From: Amycolatopsis alba DSM 44262
GTDB taxonomy: Bacteria; Actinomycetota; Actinomycetes; Mycobacteriales; Pseudonocardiaceae
Direction: 5' to 3'
Assembly: GCF_000384215.1 (NCBI RefSeq)
Contig: NZ_KB913032.1
Location: forward strand, 7,339,605-7,403,604
DNA length: 64,000 nt
Shown here: in pieces, positions 7,633-15,609 of the stretch
Position numbering within the stretch: the first letter of the stretch is position 1
How the letters are laid out: every line of letters starts with the position of its first letter
Position numbers and translations under genes: made by a program
The notes under the pieces: generated by a model
What the model was told of the DNA's origin: nothing
The model's database searches: none
Seen by the model: only the letters and a program-made list of their open reading frames with translations

Positions 7633-8484
7633 CTAAGGCAACCGCACGACCCGCAGGAAGGCGGGCAGCAGCCACGGCCGGGGACCGCTCACGACGATCT
7701 TCCGGGTCAGCGCGGTACGCACCCTGCCGACCCGGTGGAACATCATCAGGTTCAGCGACGGCGGATCGAACGAGATCCGCACGTCGACCGGCCCGCCGGG
7801 CTCTTCGACCGTGACCTGCCCCCGGTGCAACACCAGCACGACCGGAGCCGTGTACGCCGAGCGGAAGGCCACGGCGATACGTCGTTCCCGCGGCGGTTCG
7901 CCGGTGTCGAGAAGGTGCCCGGTGTCGTGGGTCAGCACGCCGACCATGAAGAGATCGAAGAACAGAGCCGCGTCACCCGGCGGGATCGTCCACGACAGCT
8001 TCAGCGCCTCGGCGATGTCCCAGCCGTGGATCTGCAGTTCGTTGACCAGGTGCGCGAGGACGCCGGCCAGCGGGACCTTCGAGTCACCGAGCCAGTCCAG
8101 CGGGGTCGCCGGATCGGCGTCTTCGGTCGCCTTCAGCACTTCCTCGATGTCGGCGAGCAGTCCGGTCACCAGCACACCGATGTCACGTTCGCGAAAATCC
8201 CGTAACACCAAGGTGTTCAGCACGGAAACTGTGTCCACAGTGGTCTTCTTGAGCTGCCCTTGCCCGCGGGCGTCCAAGATCGGCGTACTGTCCGGCCGCA
8301 CCAGCGAGGTGTACATCTTCGCGATCATCGCGACGTGGGCGACGGTGTCGGCCACTGTCCACTCCGCGGTGACCATCGCGTCCGGCTCCGGGACGCGGGA
8401 CACCATTTCCGCGAATCTCGCGCCCGTCACCCGGTAGGCGCGCCGTACCGATTGCCATTGATCAGCCGTGATCGTTCTGGTCAC
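7633..8484 (-). CDS. Maleylpyruvate isomerase-family, mycothiol-dependent-type protein
   Basis: 283 residues from GTG 8484. The N-terminal DinB-like four-helix bundle carries the metal-binding pattern WTVADTVAHVAMIAK, then HLVNELQIHGWDIAEA, typical of actinobacterial mycothiol S-transferase/maleylpyruvate isomerase relatives. The C-terminal about 80 residues form an SCP2-like lobe. Members use mycothiol as cofactor for isomerisation or conjugation; the substrate here is unknown. It is divergent from the DHA2 exporter, so a role in detoxification together with efflux is a reasonable guess. Confidence 0.75.
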   Translation of the reverse strand: MTRTITADQWQSVRRAYRVTGARFAEMVSRVPEPDAMVTAEWTVADTVAHVAMIAKMYTSLVRPDSTPILDARGQGQLKKTTVDTVSVLNTLVLRDFRERDIGVLVTGLLADIEEVLKATEDADPATPLDWLGDSKVPLAGVLAHLVNELQIHGWDIAEALKLSWTIPPGDAALFFDLFMVGVLTHDTGHLLDTGEPPRERRIAVAFRSAYTAPVVLVLHRGQVTVEEPGGPVDVRISFDPPSLNLMMFHRVGRVRTALTRKIVVSGPRPWLLPAFLRVVRLP

Positions 8485-8554
8485 GGCACGAATTTTATCG
8501 CCGCGACGCGGGAAATCCGTTCTGCTCCCGTGCGGATCCGATGTCCGCCGACAG

Positions 8555-8576
8555 CGTAGTGACCGTACTCACTACG
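8555..8576. promoter_or_regulatory. Perfect inverted repeat: operator of the DHA2 exporter gene
   Basis: CGTAGTGA, six bases, TCACTACG: a perfect 8+6+8 repeat with the AT-richer half-site design of TetR operators. It lies between the divergent enzyme and exporter genes, about 127 bases before the exporter start. No TetR gene adjoins it. Confidence 0.6.
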
Positions 8577-8702
8577 GAAATCGACGTGACACACACCGAC
8601 CGGCACAGGCAGACTGGACGGCAGACTCAGCCTTCGCTGTCACCGTTGCCCGCGCCGAAGGCGGCCACGCGGAACCCCGCCCCCTCCAGGAGCCCCAAGC
8701 AG

Positions 8703-10151
8703 ATGACCGAGACCATGCCCGAAACCACCCACGACCAGGAAAGGGCACCGGCGCGCGCCGGGCTCCTGATCGGGGTCTTGGTCCTTTCCGCGTTCGTGAT
8801 GATCCTCAACGAGACCATCCTGAGTGTCGCGCTGCGTGACCTGACCGTCGACCTCAAGGTCCCGACCACCACCGTGCAGTGGCTGACCAGCGGCTTCCTG
8901 CTCACCATGGCGGTCGTCATCCCGATCACCGGGTTCCTGCTCGAACGGTTCACCCCGCGCCAGGTCTTCCTCGCCTCGCTGACCCTGTTCAGCACCGGCA
9001 CCCTGGTCAGCGCGCTCGCGCCGGGCTTCGCGCTCCTGCTGACCGGCCGGGTCATCCAGGCGTGCGGTACGGCGGTCATGCTGCCGCTGCTGATGACGAC
9101 GGTGATGCGCCTGGTCCCGGTGGAGAAGCGCGGCGCCACGATGGGGACGATCACCATCGTCATCGCGGTCGCCCCCGCCATCGGACCGACCATCGGCGGT
9201 GCCGTGCTCTCCTCGCTCGGCTGGCGCTGGATGTTCTGGATCGTGCTGCCGCTCTCGCTCGCCGCGCTGGCGGTCGGCGCGCTGCAGTTGCGGCTGGACA
9301 GTGACACCCGCAAGGTGCCGCTGGACGTCCTGTCGGTGATCCTGTCCGCCCTCGGTTTCGGCGGCGTGCTGTACGGCCTCTCGACGTTCGGCGAGTCGGC
9401 GGGCGGGCACCAGCCGGTGCCGCCGTGGGTGCCGATCGTCGTCGGGGCCGTGTCGCTCGCGGTGTTCACCTGGCGCCAGCTGCGCCTGCAGAAGGAAGAC
9501 CGCGCGCTGCTGGACCTGCGCCCGTTCACGCATCGCAGTTTCGTCGTCTCGCTGGTACTGACGGCGCTGCTGTTCATGTGCCTGCTCGGCGCCGCGGCGA
9601 TCCTGCTTCCGCTCTACCTGCAGACCGTCCTGCACACGACCACGTTCGTCAGCGGGCTCGCGGTGCTTCCCGGCGGTCTGGTCCTCGGTCTGCTCGGCCG
9701 CCCGGTCGGCGCGCTGTACGACCGCTTCGGCGCGCGGCCGCTGGTCATCCCCGGCGCGGGCGCGATGGCGGTCTCGCTGTGGCTGTTCGCCCTGCTTGGC
9801 GCGGATTCGCCGCTGGTCGCGGTGATCGCCATCCACGTCCTCCTGATGGCCGGGCTCGGCCTGATGATGACGCCGCTGATGACCGAGTCACTCGGTTCGC
9901 TGCCCGAACACCTCTATTCACACGGCAGCGCGATCCTCGCCACCCTGCAGCAGCTCGCCGGCGCGCTCGGCACCGCCGTGTTCATCGCGGTGGCCACCGC
10001 GAGCACGATCACGGCCGGTGCGGCCAGCCCGGACGCGGAGGGGATCCGCACCACGTTCATGGTCGCCGGCTGTGTCGGCGTGGCCGCGTTCGTCGGTTCG
10101 CTGTTCGTCAAGAAGAGCACCAGTGGCACCAAGGTGACCGCGCACCACTGA
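8703..10151 (+). CDS. MFS drug exporter, DHA2 (EmrB/QacA) family
   Basis: 482 residues from ATG 8703. An in-frame ATG at 8541 would place the operator inside the gene, and AGGAG precedes 8703, so the short form is preferred. About 14 hydrophobic segments are readable. Motif A-like LLERFTPRQV follows TM2, and motif C-like GPTIGGAVL lies in TM5. The N-terminal FVMILNETILSVALRDLTVDL is typical of DHA2 pumps. It would use the proton gradient to expel hydrophobic or cationic drugs. The 3' end is overlapped antisense by the acyltransferase frame for 234 bases. Confidence 0.9.
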   Translation: MTETMPETTHDQERAPARAGLLIGVLVLSAFVMILNETILSVALRDLTVDLKVPTTTVQWLTSGFLLTMAVVIPITGFLLERFTPRQVFLASLTLFSTGTLVSALAPGFALLLTGRVIQACGTAVMLPLLMTTVMRLVPVEKRGATMGTITIVIAVAPAIGPTIGGAVLSSLGWRWMFWIVLPLSLAALAVGALQLRLDSDTRKVPLDVLSVILSALGFGGVLYGLSTFGESAGGHQPVPPWVPIVVGAVSLAVFTWRQLRLQKEDRALLDLRPFTHRSFVVSLVLTALLFMCLLGAAAILLPLYLQTVLHTTTFVSGLAVLPGGLVLGLLGRPVGALYDRFGARPLVIPGAGAMAVSLWLFALLGADSPLVAVIAIHVLLMAGLGLMMTPLMTESLGSLPEHLYSHGSAILATLQQLAGALGTAVFIAVATASTITAGAASPDAEGIRTTFMVAGCVGVAAFVGSLFVKKSTSGTKVTAHH

Positions 10152-11273
10152 TTCCCCTCGCACCCGCCGCGGCCTCCACCGGAGGCCCGGCGGGCGTTCC
10201 AGCATCTTCCGGCCGTAGGCGATGGCGGGTTGTTCGACCCATCGGCGCAACCCGCAGGCGAACAGCAGGGCGACGCCGGTGGTCGCCGCGGCTTTGCCGA
10301 ACCCGCTGGGCAGCAGCCAGCCCGTGACCCCGGCCGCACCGGTCTGGGAGAGATACAGCGCGTAAGAACGGTCGCCGACAAAGGTCATCGGCCTGCTGGA
10401 AAGCAGGTTCCGGACCGGGCCAGGCGAGACGACAGCGACGAGCAGCAGTGCCGAACCCACCGCGTAGACCGGGACCACGAACTGCCAGTGACCGCCGAGC
10501 GCCTTCGCCAGCGGGCCGACGGAGAACTGCAGCACGATGAACCCGCAGCCGATCATCGTCGCGACGGCAGGGCTGGTCAGCGGCCGGATCAGGGCGAACC
10601 CACGGGGATGGTGCAGGGTCATCGCCAGCAGGCAGCCGATGACCAGCGAGCAGTAGTGCACCGAAAGGCTCGCCCAGGTGTGCGACGGCGCCAGCGGCAA
10701 GGCGAACAGCACCACCCCGAGGACGACCGTCGTGCCCAGCAGCAGGCGCAACGCCGTCTTCCCGCCGCGGGCGAACGACGTGAGCACCAGCAGCGCGGGC
10801 CAGACCAGGTAGAACTTTTCCTCCACGCCCAGCGACCACGAGGTCGGATAGGGCGTGTTGTAGTCGACGAGTTCGTTGCCGAAAACGAGGTAGTACGGCA
10901 TGGCGTCGGCGAGCCTGCTGCTCTGGTACGTGCCGCCGAGCAGCACCGCGAGCGTCGTCAGCGCCAGGAGCAGGAAGTACACCGGCATGATCCGGAAGAC
11001 CCGGCGGACGTAGAACCCGCGCAGCGAGATCCGGCCGTCGCGGCCCTCTTCCCGCAGGGACAGGGTGGTGATCAGGAAACCGGAGAGCACGAAGAACAGC
11101 TGCACGGCGATCCAGCCCTGAAGCCGGTCCATGGCAGGGCCGCCGTAGTGGAAGAACACGACGGCCACGGCGGCGAGCGCGCGCACGCCGGTGAGGCCGG
11201 GGAACCACGACGAGGCCAGGTAGCCGGTGTGGTCGAGCGGCTGCCACCAGGAGCGGCGCGAGAGGTCGGACAT
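9918..11273 (-). CDS. Acyltransferase-3 family membrane protein with overrunning C-terminus
   Basis: 451 residues as an open frame. Residues 1-365 are a normal Acyl_transf_3/OafA-like enzyme: LTGVRALAAVAVVFFHYGG with the catalytic-type His, WSLGVEEKFYLVWP, and about ten membrane helices ending RRWVEQPAIAYGRKML. Such enzymes O-acylate cell-surface sugars. No stop codon follows. The frame continues about 75 more residues antisense through the exporter gene, giving Arg/Gly-rich, low-complexity protein. A mutated stop or a small frameshift near 10150-10200 could explain this. The true end is therefore uncertain. Confidence 0.78.
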   Translation of the reverse strand: MSDLSRRSWWQPLDHTGYLASSWFPGLTGVRALAAVAVVFFHYGGPAMDRLQGWIAVQLFFVLSGFLITTLSLREEGRDGRISLRGFYVRRVFRIMPVYFLLLALTTLAVLLGGTYQSSRLADAMPYYLVFGNELVDYNTPYPTSWSLGVEEKFYLVWPALLVLTSFARGGKTALRLLLGTTVVLGVVLFALPLAPSHTWASLSVHYCSLVIGCLLAMTLHHPRGFALIRPLTSPAVATMIGCGFIVLQFSVGPLAKALGGHWQFVVPVYAVGSALLLVAVVSPGPVRNLLSSRPMTFVGDRSYALYLSQTGAAGVTGWLLPSGFGKAAATTGVALLFACGLRRWVEQPAIAYGRKMLERPPGLRWRPRRVRGESVVRGHLGATGALLDEQRTDERGHADTAGDHERGADPLRVRAGRTGRDRARGGHRDEHGGAERAGELLQGGEDRAAV

Positions 11274-11313
11274 GGCCCGTAGGTTCGGGCCCGGACGCTG
11301 AACCGAAGCTTAA

Positions 11314-11339
11314 GGAAGCTGAAGACGTCTTCAGCTTCC
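11314..11339 (-). terminator. 26-base palindrome overlapping the histidine kinase stop codon
   Basis: A perfect palindrome whose arms start GGAAGCTGAAGAC. Read on the minus strand it contains the kinase TGA in its left arm and is followed by TTAAGCTT. It probably terminates the two-component operon. Confidence 0.55.
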
Positions 11340-12725
11340 CGCATCCGCCGCGGGCAACCGGACGACGAAGCGCGCGCCGCCGTCGTGGTCGGCGACTTCG
11401 ACGGTGCCCCCGTGCGCGTGAGCGATCTCGGCGACGATCGCCAGCCCGAGACCGGCGCCACCGTCGTCGCGCGCCCGTCCGTCGTCCAGCCGCACGAAGC
11501 GGTCGAACACCCGCTCGCGGTCCTCGGCGGGAATGCCGGGCCCGTCGTCGGTGACCGTCAGCACGGCGAATTCGTCCACTGTGGACACAGTGACGTCGAC
11601 AGCGGTGCGGGTGTGGCGTTGCGCGTTGTCCACCAGGTTGCGCAGCAATCTCTCCAGCCTGCCGTGATTGCCGAGGACCAGCGGATCGCCGTCGATCTCC
11701 GCACGGACACGTGGCCGTCCGGACAGGCAGGATTCGACCACTTCGGACAGCCGCACCGGCGCGAGCCGTTCCGGTGCCGCATTGTCCAGCTTGCCGAGCA
11801 GTACGAGATCGCCGACGAGATCCTGCAGCCGGGTGATGTCGAGGAGCGCGTTCCGGCAGGCGTCGCGCCAGTCCAGCCGGTCCGGATGCGCGAGCAGCAC
11901 CTCCAGCTGGGTCCGCAGGGAAGCCAGCGGTGTGCGCAGTTCGTGCGACGCGTCCGAGGTGAACCGGCTCTGCCGGGTCACAGCGGTGTCCAGGCGGGCG
12001 AGCATCGTGTTCATCGTTTCCGCCAGCTTCGCGATCTCGTCGGCGCTGTCCGGCGCCGGGACCCTGCGGGAGAGGTCGTGCGCGCCGATCTCCGCGACCT
12101 CCGAGCGAATCGCCTCGACCGGGCGCAGCGACCGGCGTACCGCGAACCACGCGATCGCCCCGATCAGCACAGCGATCACCGGGACGCCTGCCAGCAACGT
12201 CACGCGCACCGAATCCAGGGCAGCCTGCCCGGCGTCGTCGACCCGCGCGGCACCGAAGATCGCGTACTTGCTGTCCCCGCTCGTTTCCGCCATGACGTGC
12301 ACGCGAAATCCTTCGTCGGCGGCATGCTCCCCGAGCACCCGAGCGCAGCCGACGGATTCCTGGAGGGACAGGTCGATGTCGTACGGCCGAAGGGTCTTCA
12401 CGTGATCCCCTCGCACGAATCCGCCATCGGGCGCGAGCGAGCCGGAGCGGAGTCCCGGACACGACGCCACCCGCTTGCCGTCGCGGCCGACCACTTCGTA
12501 GATCGAGTCCCGTACGAGCAACCGCAGGTCCGCGGGCTTGGCACCGGTGTTGAGCAACTGGAAGATCGCCGCCGCCCGCGCCCGCGACACCTGCACGGCA
12601 CCGTCCTCCAGCCGGCTCTGAGCGTCGGTCACGAGCCAGGCCGACACCACGCCGAGTGCCACGATCGACGTCACGAACGACGTCAGCGCGACCCGGAAAC
12701 GGGTCGACTTCAAGGCCTTAGGCAC
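11331..12725 (-). CDS. Two-component sensor histidine kinase
   Basis: 464 residues from GTG 12725, overlapping the response regulator stop by eight bases. Order: TM1 (about 11-33), extracytoplasmic sensor of about 140 residues, TM2 (about 175-197), HAMP linker (VRRSLRPVEAI), dimerisation domain with phospho-acceptor His261 in SDASHELRTPLAS, and an ATPase domain with the N box LRNLVDNAQRHT, DDGPGIP and GAGLGLAIV. Architecture matches the CutS/MprB-like actinobacterial kinases. The signal is unknown. The sensor has two Cys (residues 89 and 127) that could form a disulfide. Confidence 0.92.
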   Translation of the reverse strand: MPKALKSTRFRVALTSFVTSIVALGVVSAWLVTDAQSRLEDGAVQVSRARAAAIFQLLNTGAKPADLRLLVRDSIYEVVGRDGKRVASCPGLRSGSLAPDGGFVRGDHVKTLRPYDIDLSLQESVGCARVLGEHAADEGFRVHVMAETSGDSKYAIFGAARVDDAGQAALDSVRVTLLAGVPVIAVLIGAIAWFAVRRSLRPVEAIRSEVAEIGAHDLSRRVPAPDSADEIAKLAETMNTMLARLDTAVTRQSRFTSDASHELRTPLASLRTQLEVLLAHPDRLDWRDACRNALLDITRLQDLVGDLVLLGKLDNAAPERLAPVRLSEVVESCLSGRPRVRAEIDGDPLVLGNHGRLERLLRNLVDNAQRHTRTAVDVTVSTVDEFAVLTVTDDGPGIPAEDRERVFDRFVRLDDGRARDDGGAGLGLAIVAEIAHAHGGTVEVADHDGGARFVVRLPAADAGS

Positions 12726-13395
12726 CGGAACCCACCACGTGGTAACCAGCGCCGCGGACCGTCCGGATCGTCTCCGCCCCGAACGGCAGGTCGATCTTGC
12801 GCCGCAGCGCGCTCATGTGGACCTCGACCAGGTTCGCGGTCGCCGACGCCGCGAAGTCCCAGAGGTTCTCCAGCAGTTCCGCCTTGGTGACCACTTCGCC
12901 CTGGCGTTTCATCAGGTACGCGAGCAGCGCGAACTCCTTGGTGGTCAACGAGATCTCGGCGACGCCGCGGCGGCAGGTGTGGCTCGCCTGGTCGAGTTCG
13001 AGATCGCCGAGCCGCAGCGTGCCCGGCCGGGTCGCTCCCCCGCGCCGGATCAGCGCCCGCAGCCGGGAGAGCAGGACACCGTAGGAGAACGGCTTCGGCA
13101 GGAAATCGTCGGCGCCGGTGTCCAGCGCCTCGATCTCGTCGTCCTCGCCGTCTTTCGCGGTCAGCATGAGGATCGGGGTGGTGTCGCCGCGTTCGCGCAG
13201 CTTCCGGCAGACGCGGTAGCCGTTGAGCCCTGGCAGCATGATGTCGAGGATCATCGCGGAGTACGGATGTTCGGCGGCGTACCAAAGCGCGTCACGGCCG
13301 TTGTGCGCGACGTCGACGGCGTAGCCCTCGGCGCTCAGCCCCGCTCGCAGCGATTCGGCCAGCCGTCGCTCGTCCTCGACGAGCAAGATCCTCAT
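12718..13395 (-). CDS. OmpR/PhoB-family response regulator
   Basis: 225 residues from ATG 13395; the longer in-frame extension upstream is non-coding in character. Receiver domain 1-118 with the acidic pair Glu7/Asp8, phospho-acceptor Asp51 in ILDIMLPGLNG and the Lys in LPKPFS. The C-terminal winged helix starts near 125 (LRLGDLELDQ) with the recognition region NLVEVHMSALRRKID and wing TVRGAGYHVV. First gene of a translationally coupled pair with the kinase. Its targets are not evident; the acyltransferase directly downstream of the kinase is one candidate. Confidence 0.93.
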   Translation of the reverse strand: MRILLVEDERRLAESLRAGLSAEGYAVDVAHNGRDALWYAAEHPYSAMILDIMLPGLNGYRVCRKLRERGDTTPILMLTAKDGEDDEIEALDTGADDFLPKPFSYGVLLSRLRALIRRGGATRPGTLRLGDLELDQASHTCRRGVAEISLTTKEFALLAYLMKRQGEVVTKAELLENLWDFAASATANLVEVHMSALRRKIDLPFGAETIRTVRGAGYHVVGSGA

Positions 13396-13447
13396 CCGCT
13401 CACGATCCCATACCGCCCGGTCGCACTGGATCACCGCGCCGGACAGG

Positions 13448-13500
13448 GTCCCGAGCGCCACGCTGGAGACGTTGAGCGTCCCCAGCGTGGCGCTCGGGAC
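13448..13500 (-). terminator. Long hairpin behind the SDR/DUF2867 gene
   Basis: Perfect 19-base arms (13448-13466 and 13482-13500, starting GTCCCGAGCGCC) plus an inner GACG/CGTC stem. It begins 17 bases past the stop of the minus-strand gene. It has no T-run, but its design matches the other 3'-end hairpins of the window. Confidence 0.6.
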
Positions 13501-13516
13501 AAAGCAGACCCGCCGC

Positions 13517-14971
13517 TCACGGGGCCTGGGCGGCACCGGTGATGTTGCGGACCATGCCGCCGAAGACGACGCCGTGGAACGGCGCGATCCCCTTCCAGTA
13601 CGCGTGCCCGGCCAGTCCGTGCGGTTCGAACACCGCCCGCTGCCGGTAGATCGTCGCACCGTCCTCATCGGACTCGACGCTGAGCTCGAGCCAGGCCCGC
13701 CCCGGCAGCTTCATCTCCGCGCGCAGCCTCAGCAGCCGCGGCCGGTCGAGGTACTCGACACGCCACCAGTCCAAGGCCTCGCCGAGATGCAGCCGTCGCG
13801 GATCCCGCCGTCCGCGCCGCAGCCCGACACCGCCGACGAGCCGGTCGGCCCAGCCTCGGACCGACCACGCCAGCGGGAACGAGTACCAGCCGTGTTCCCC
13901 GCCGATGGACTCGATGACGTCCCACAGCGCTTCCGGTGAGGCGTCCGTCCGCTGCTCGCGTTTGTCCTCGTAGACGGTCCCGCCCGCCCAGTCCGGATCG
14001 CTCGGCAGCGGATCCGAGGGCGCGGACGCGGTCGACGCGTCCGACCAGCGGGTCGGCACATCGGCGTTCCGGATCCGGGTCAGCGCCAGTTCGACGGCGT
14101 GTTCGTAATGGGTCAGGCCCGCTTCCGGGTCCGGGATGTGCTCGGCGATCGCGTGATCGTGGCAGACCACCTCGTGTACGAGCGATTCGATCAGCGGTAC
14201 GGCGATCGACTTCGGCACGGGCGTGACCAGGTTGACCCACTGCGCGGACAGCCACGGGGTCAGCACCGGCACGGGCACGACGGCTCGCCTCGGCAGACCG
14301 GCGACGACGGCGTAGCGGCGCATCATGTCCACATAGGTCAGGACGTCGGGCCCGCCGATGTCGAAGGCTCCGTTCACTTCGGACGGCAGCTCGGCGGCGT
14401 GCACGAGGTAGTGCAGCACGTCCCGGATCGCGATCGGCTGGATCCGGTTGCGCACCCAGCGCGGGGTGATCATCGCCGGGAGCCGCTCGGTCAGGTAGCG
14501 CAGCATCTCGAAGCTCGCCGAACCCGAACCGATGATCACCGCGGCCTGCAGCACGAGGGCCGGAACGCCGGAATCCAGCAGGACCCGGCCCACCTCGGCA
14601 CGGGACGCCAGATGCGGCGACAGTTCTTCGTCGTCCGGCACGATGCCGCCCAGGTACACCAGCCGCCGCGCGCCCGCCGTCTTCGCGGCCCCGGCGACCG
14701 TCCGCGCGGCCTCCCGGTCGACCTCCACGAAGTCCTTGCGCGCCAAGGAATGCACGAGGTAGTAGACGACCTCGCAGTCGGTCAGCGCCGTCTCGATCGA
14801 GGCCGGATCGGTGACGTCGCCGCGTTCGACCTCGACGCGGTCACGCCACGGCTCCTCGGCGACCTTCTCCGGGGAGCGCGCCACCACCCGGACCTCGTGG
14901 CCCGCGTCGAGCAGTTGCGGCACCAGCCGTCCGCCGACATAACCCGTCGCCCCGAGCACCACACATCGCAT
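13517..14971 (-). CDS. SDR-family NAD(P)-binding protein with C-terminal DUF2867 domain
   Basis: 484 residues from ATG 14971. N-terminal Rossmann fold with VVLGATGYVGGRLVPQLLDAGHEVRVVAR (atypical-SDR NAD(P) site) and the acidic DVTDPASIETAL. This is an atypical SDR as in complex-I NDUFA9-like and NmrA-like proteins. From about residue 345 a second, START-like DUF2867 domain follows (GWYSFPLAWSVRGWADRLVGG, WWRVEYLDRPRLLRLRAEMKLPGRAWLELSV). The fused form is common in actinobacteria. Reaction unknown. It is followed by a strong hairpin and is read in the same direction as, and after, the MarR gene. Confidence 0.83.
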   Translation of the reverse strand: MRCVVLGATGYVGGRLVPQLLDAGHEVRVVARSPEKVAEEPWRDRVEVERGDVTDPASIETALTDCEVVYYLVHSLARKDFVEVDREAARTVAGAAKTAGARRLVYLGGIVPDDEELSPHLASRAEVGRVLLDSGVPALVLQAAVIIGSGSASFEMLRYLTERLPAMITPRWVRNRIQPIAIRDVLHYLVHAAELPSEVNGAFDIGGPDVLTYVDMMRRYAVVAGLPRRAVVPVPVLTPWLSAQWVNLVTPVPKSIAVPLIESLVHEVVCHDHAIAEHIPDPEAGLTHYEHAVELALTRIRNADVPTRWSDASTASAPSDPLPSDPDWAGGTVYEDKREQRTDASPEALWDVIESIGGEHGWYSFPLAWSVRGWADRLVGGVGLRRGRRDPRRLHLGEALDWWRVEYLDRPRLLRLRAEMKLPGRAWLELSVESDEDGATIYRQRAVFEPHGLAGHAYWKGIAPFHGVVFGGMVRNITGAAQAP

Positions 14972-15020
14972 TCCCCGAGTGTTCCCGGCGAAGTCGCGTC
15001 CCGCAGTCCGAGTGACCCCG

Positions 15021-15503
15021 TCAGGGGGCCAGCCGCCCCCTGACCTCCACGGTCGCGGCGATGCTGCTCCGGAGGAACCGGGCGACCGTCCGCCGCTCGT
15101 CCTCCCCCATGTCCCGCCACGCGGCGGCGTAGCTCTCGCCGAGGGGCAGGAAGAACTCGGCGCCGATCCGCCGCGCCTGGTCGTGCATCCGCAACTCGAC
15201 CTTGCGCCGGTCGGTCGCGCTCCGGTCCCGGTAGAGGTGCCCGGCACGCTCCAGCCGATCGAGGACCGACGTCGTCGCCGACGCGCTCAGATGCAGGGCG
15301 CTCGCGAGCCTGCTCGGGCTCATCGGGGTCCCCATCCTGGCCGCGTCCATGATCACCGCGAGCGCGTTGAGGTCGGTCCGGTGCAGGCCGTGCGCCTCAC
15401 CGAACATCTCGGCGAACCGGTCCGACTCGACGGTCAGTTGCCGCAGCAGGAGGACGAGCAGGTCGTCCGTGACCTGTTCGACGTCTTCAGCGTCCTTGCC
15501 CAT
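15021..15503 (-). CDS. MarR-family transcriptional regulator
   Basis: 160 residues. Winged helix in the middle (MSPSRLASALHLSASATTSVLDRLERAGHLYRDRSATDRRKVELRM), with the Asp-Arg-Arg wing motif of MarR proteins, framed by dimerisation helices. It is divergent from the MMPL transporter across 106 bases that contain two clear operator-like repeats. It is therefore most likely an autorepressor and repressor of the exporter, released by a small lipophilic ligand. Ligand unknown. Confidence 0.92.
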   Translation of the reverse strand: MGKDAEDVEQVTDDLLVLLLRQLTVESDRFAEMFGEAHGLHRTDLNALAVIMDAARMGTPMSPSRLASALHLSASATTSVLDRLERAGHLYRDRSATDRRKVELRMHDQARRIGAEFFLPLGESYAAAWRDMGEDERRTVARFLRSSIAATVEVRGRLAP

Positions 15504-15548
15504 GTCCGAAACCTCCCCTCCTGTTGCCCCGTCCGGGTGACCACTCTA

Positions 15549-15585
15549 CTATTTCGATGGTCGAACTATTCACTCGTCGAAATAG
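15549..15585. promoter_or_regulatory. Paired MarR operators between marR and mmpL
   Basis: TTCGA-TGG-TCGAA (15553-15565) is a perfect repeat, and CTATTTCGA (15549-15557) is matched by TCGAAATAG (15577-15585). The half-site TATTTCGA occurs at both outer ends, so two dimers can be placed side by side over the divergent promoters. Confidence 0.6.
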
Positions 15586-15609
15586 CCTTGTCACGGGAGC
15601 CATCCGTCC

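Noticed and set aside
10108..12462. A 784-codon open frame on the minus strand
   Set aside because: It is the out-of-frame shadow of the acyltransferase and histidine kinase genes: Arg/Ala-rich, no domain, while both real genes have intact motifs.
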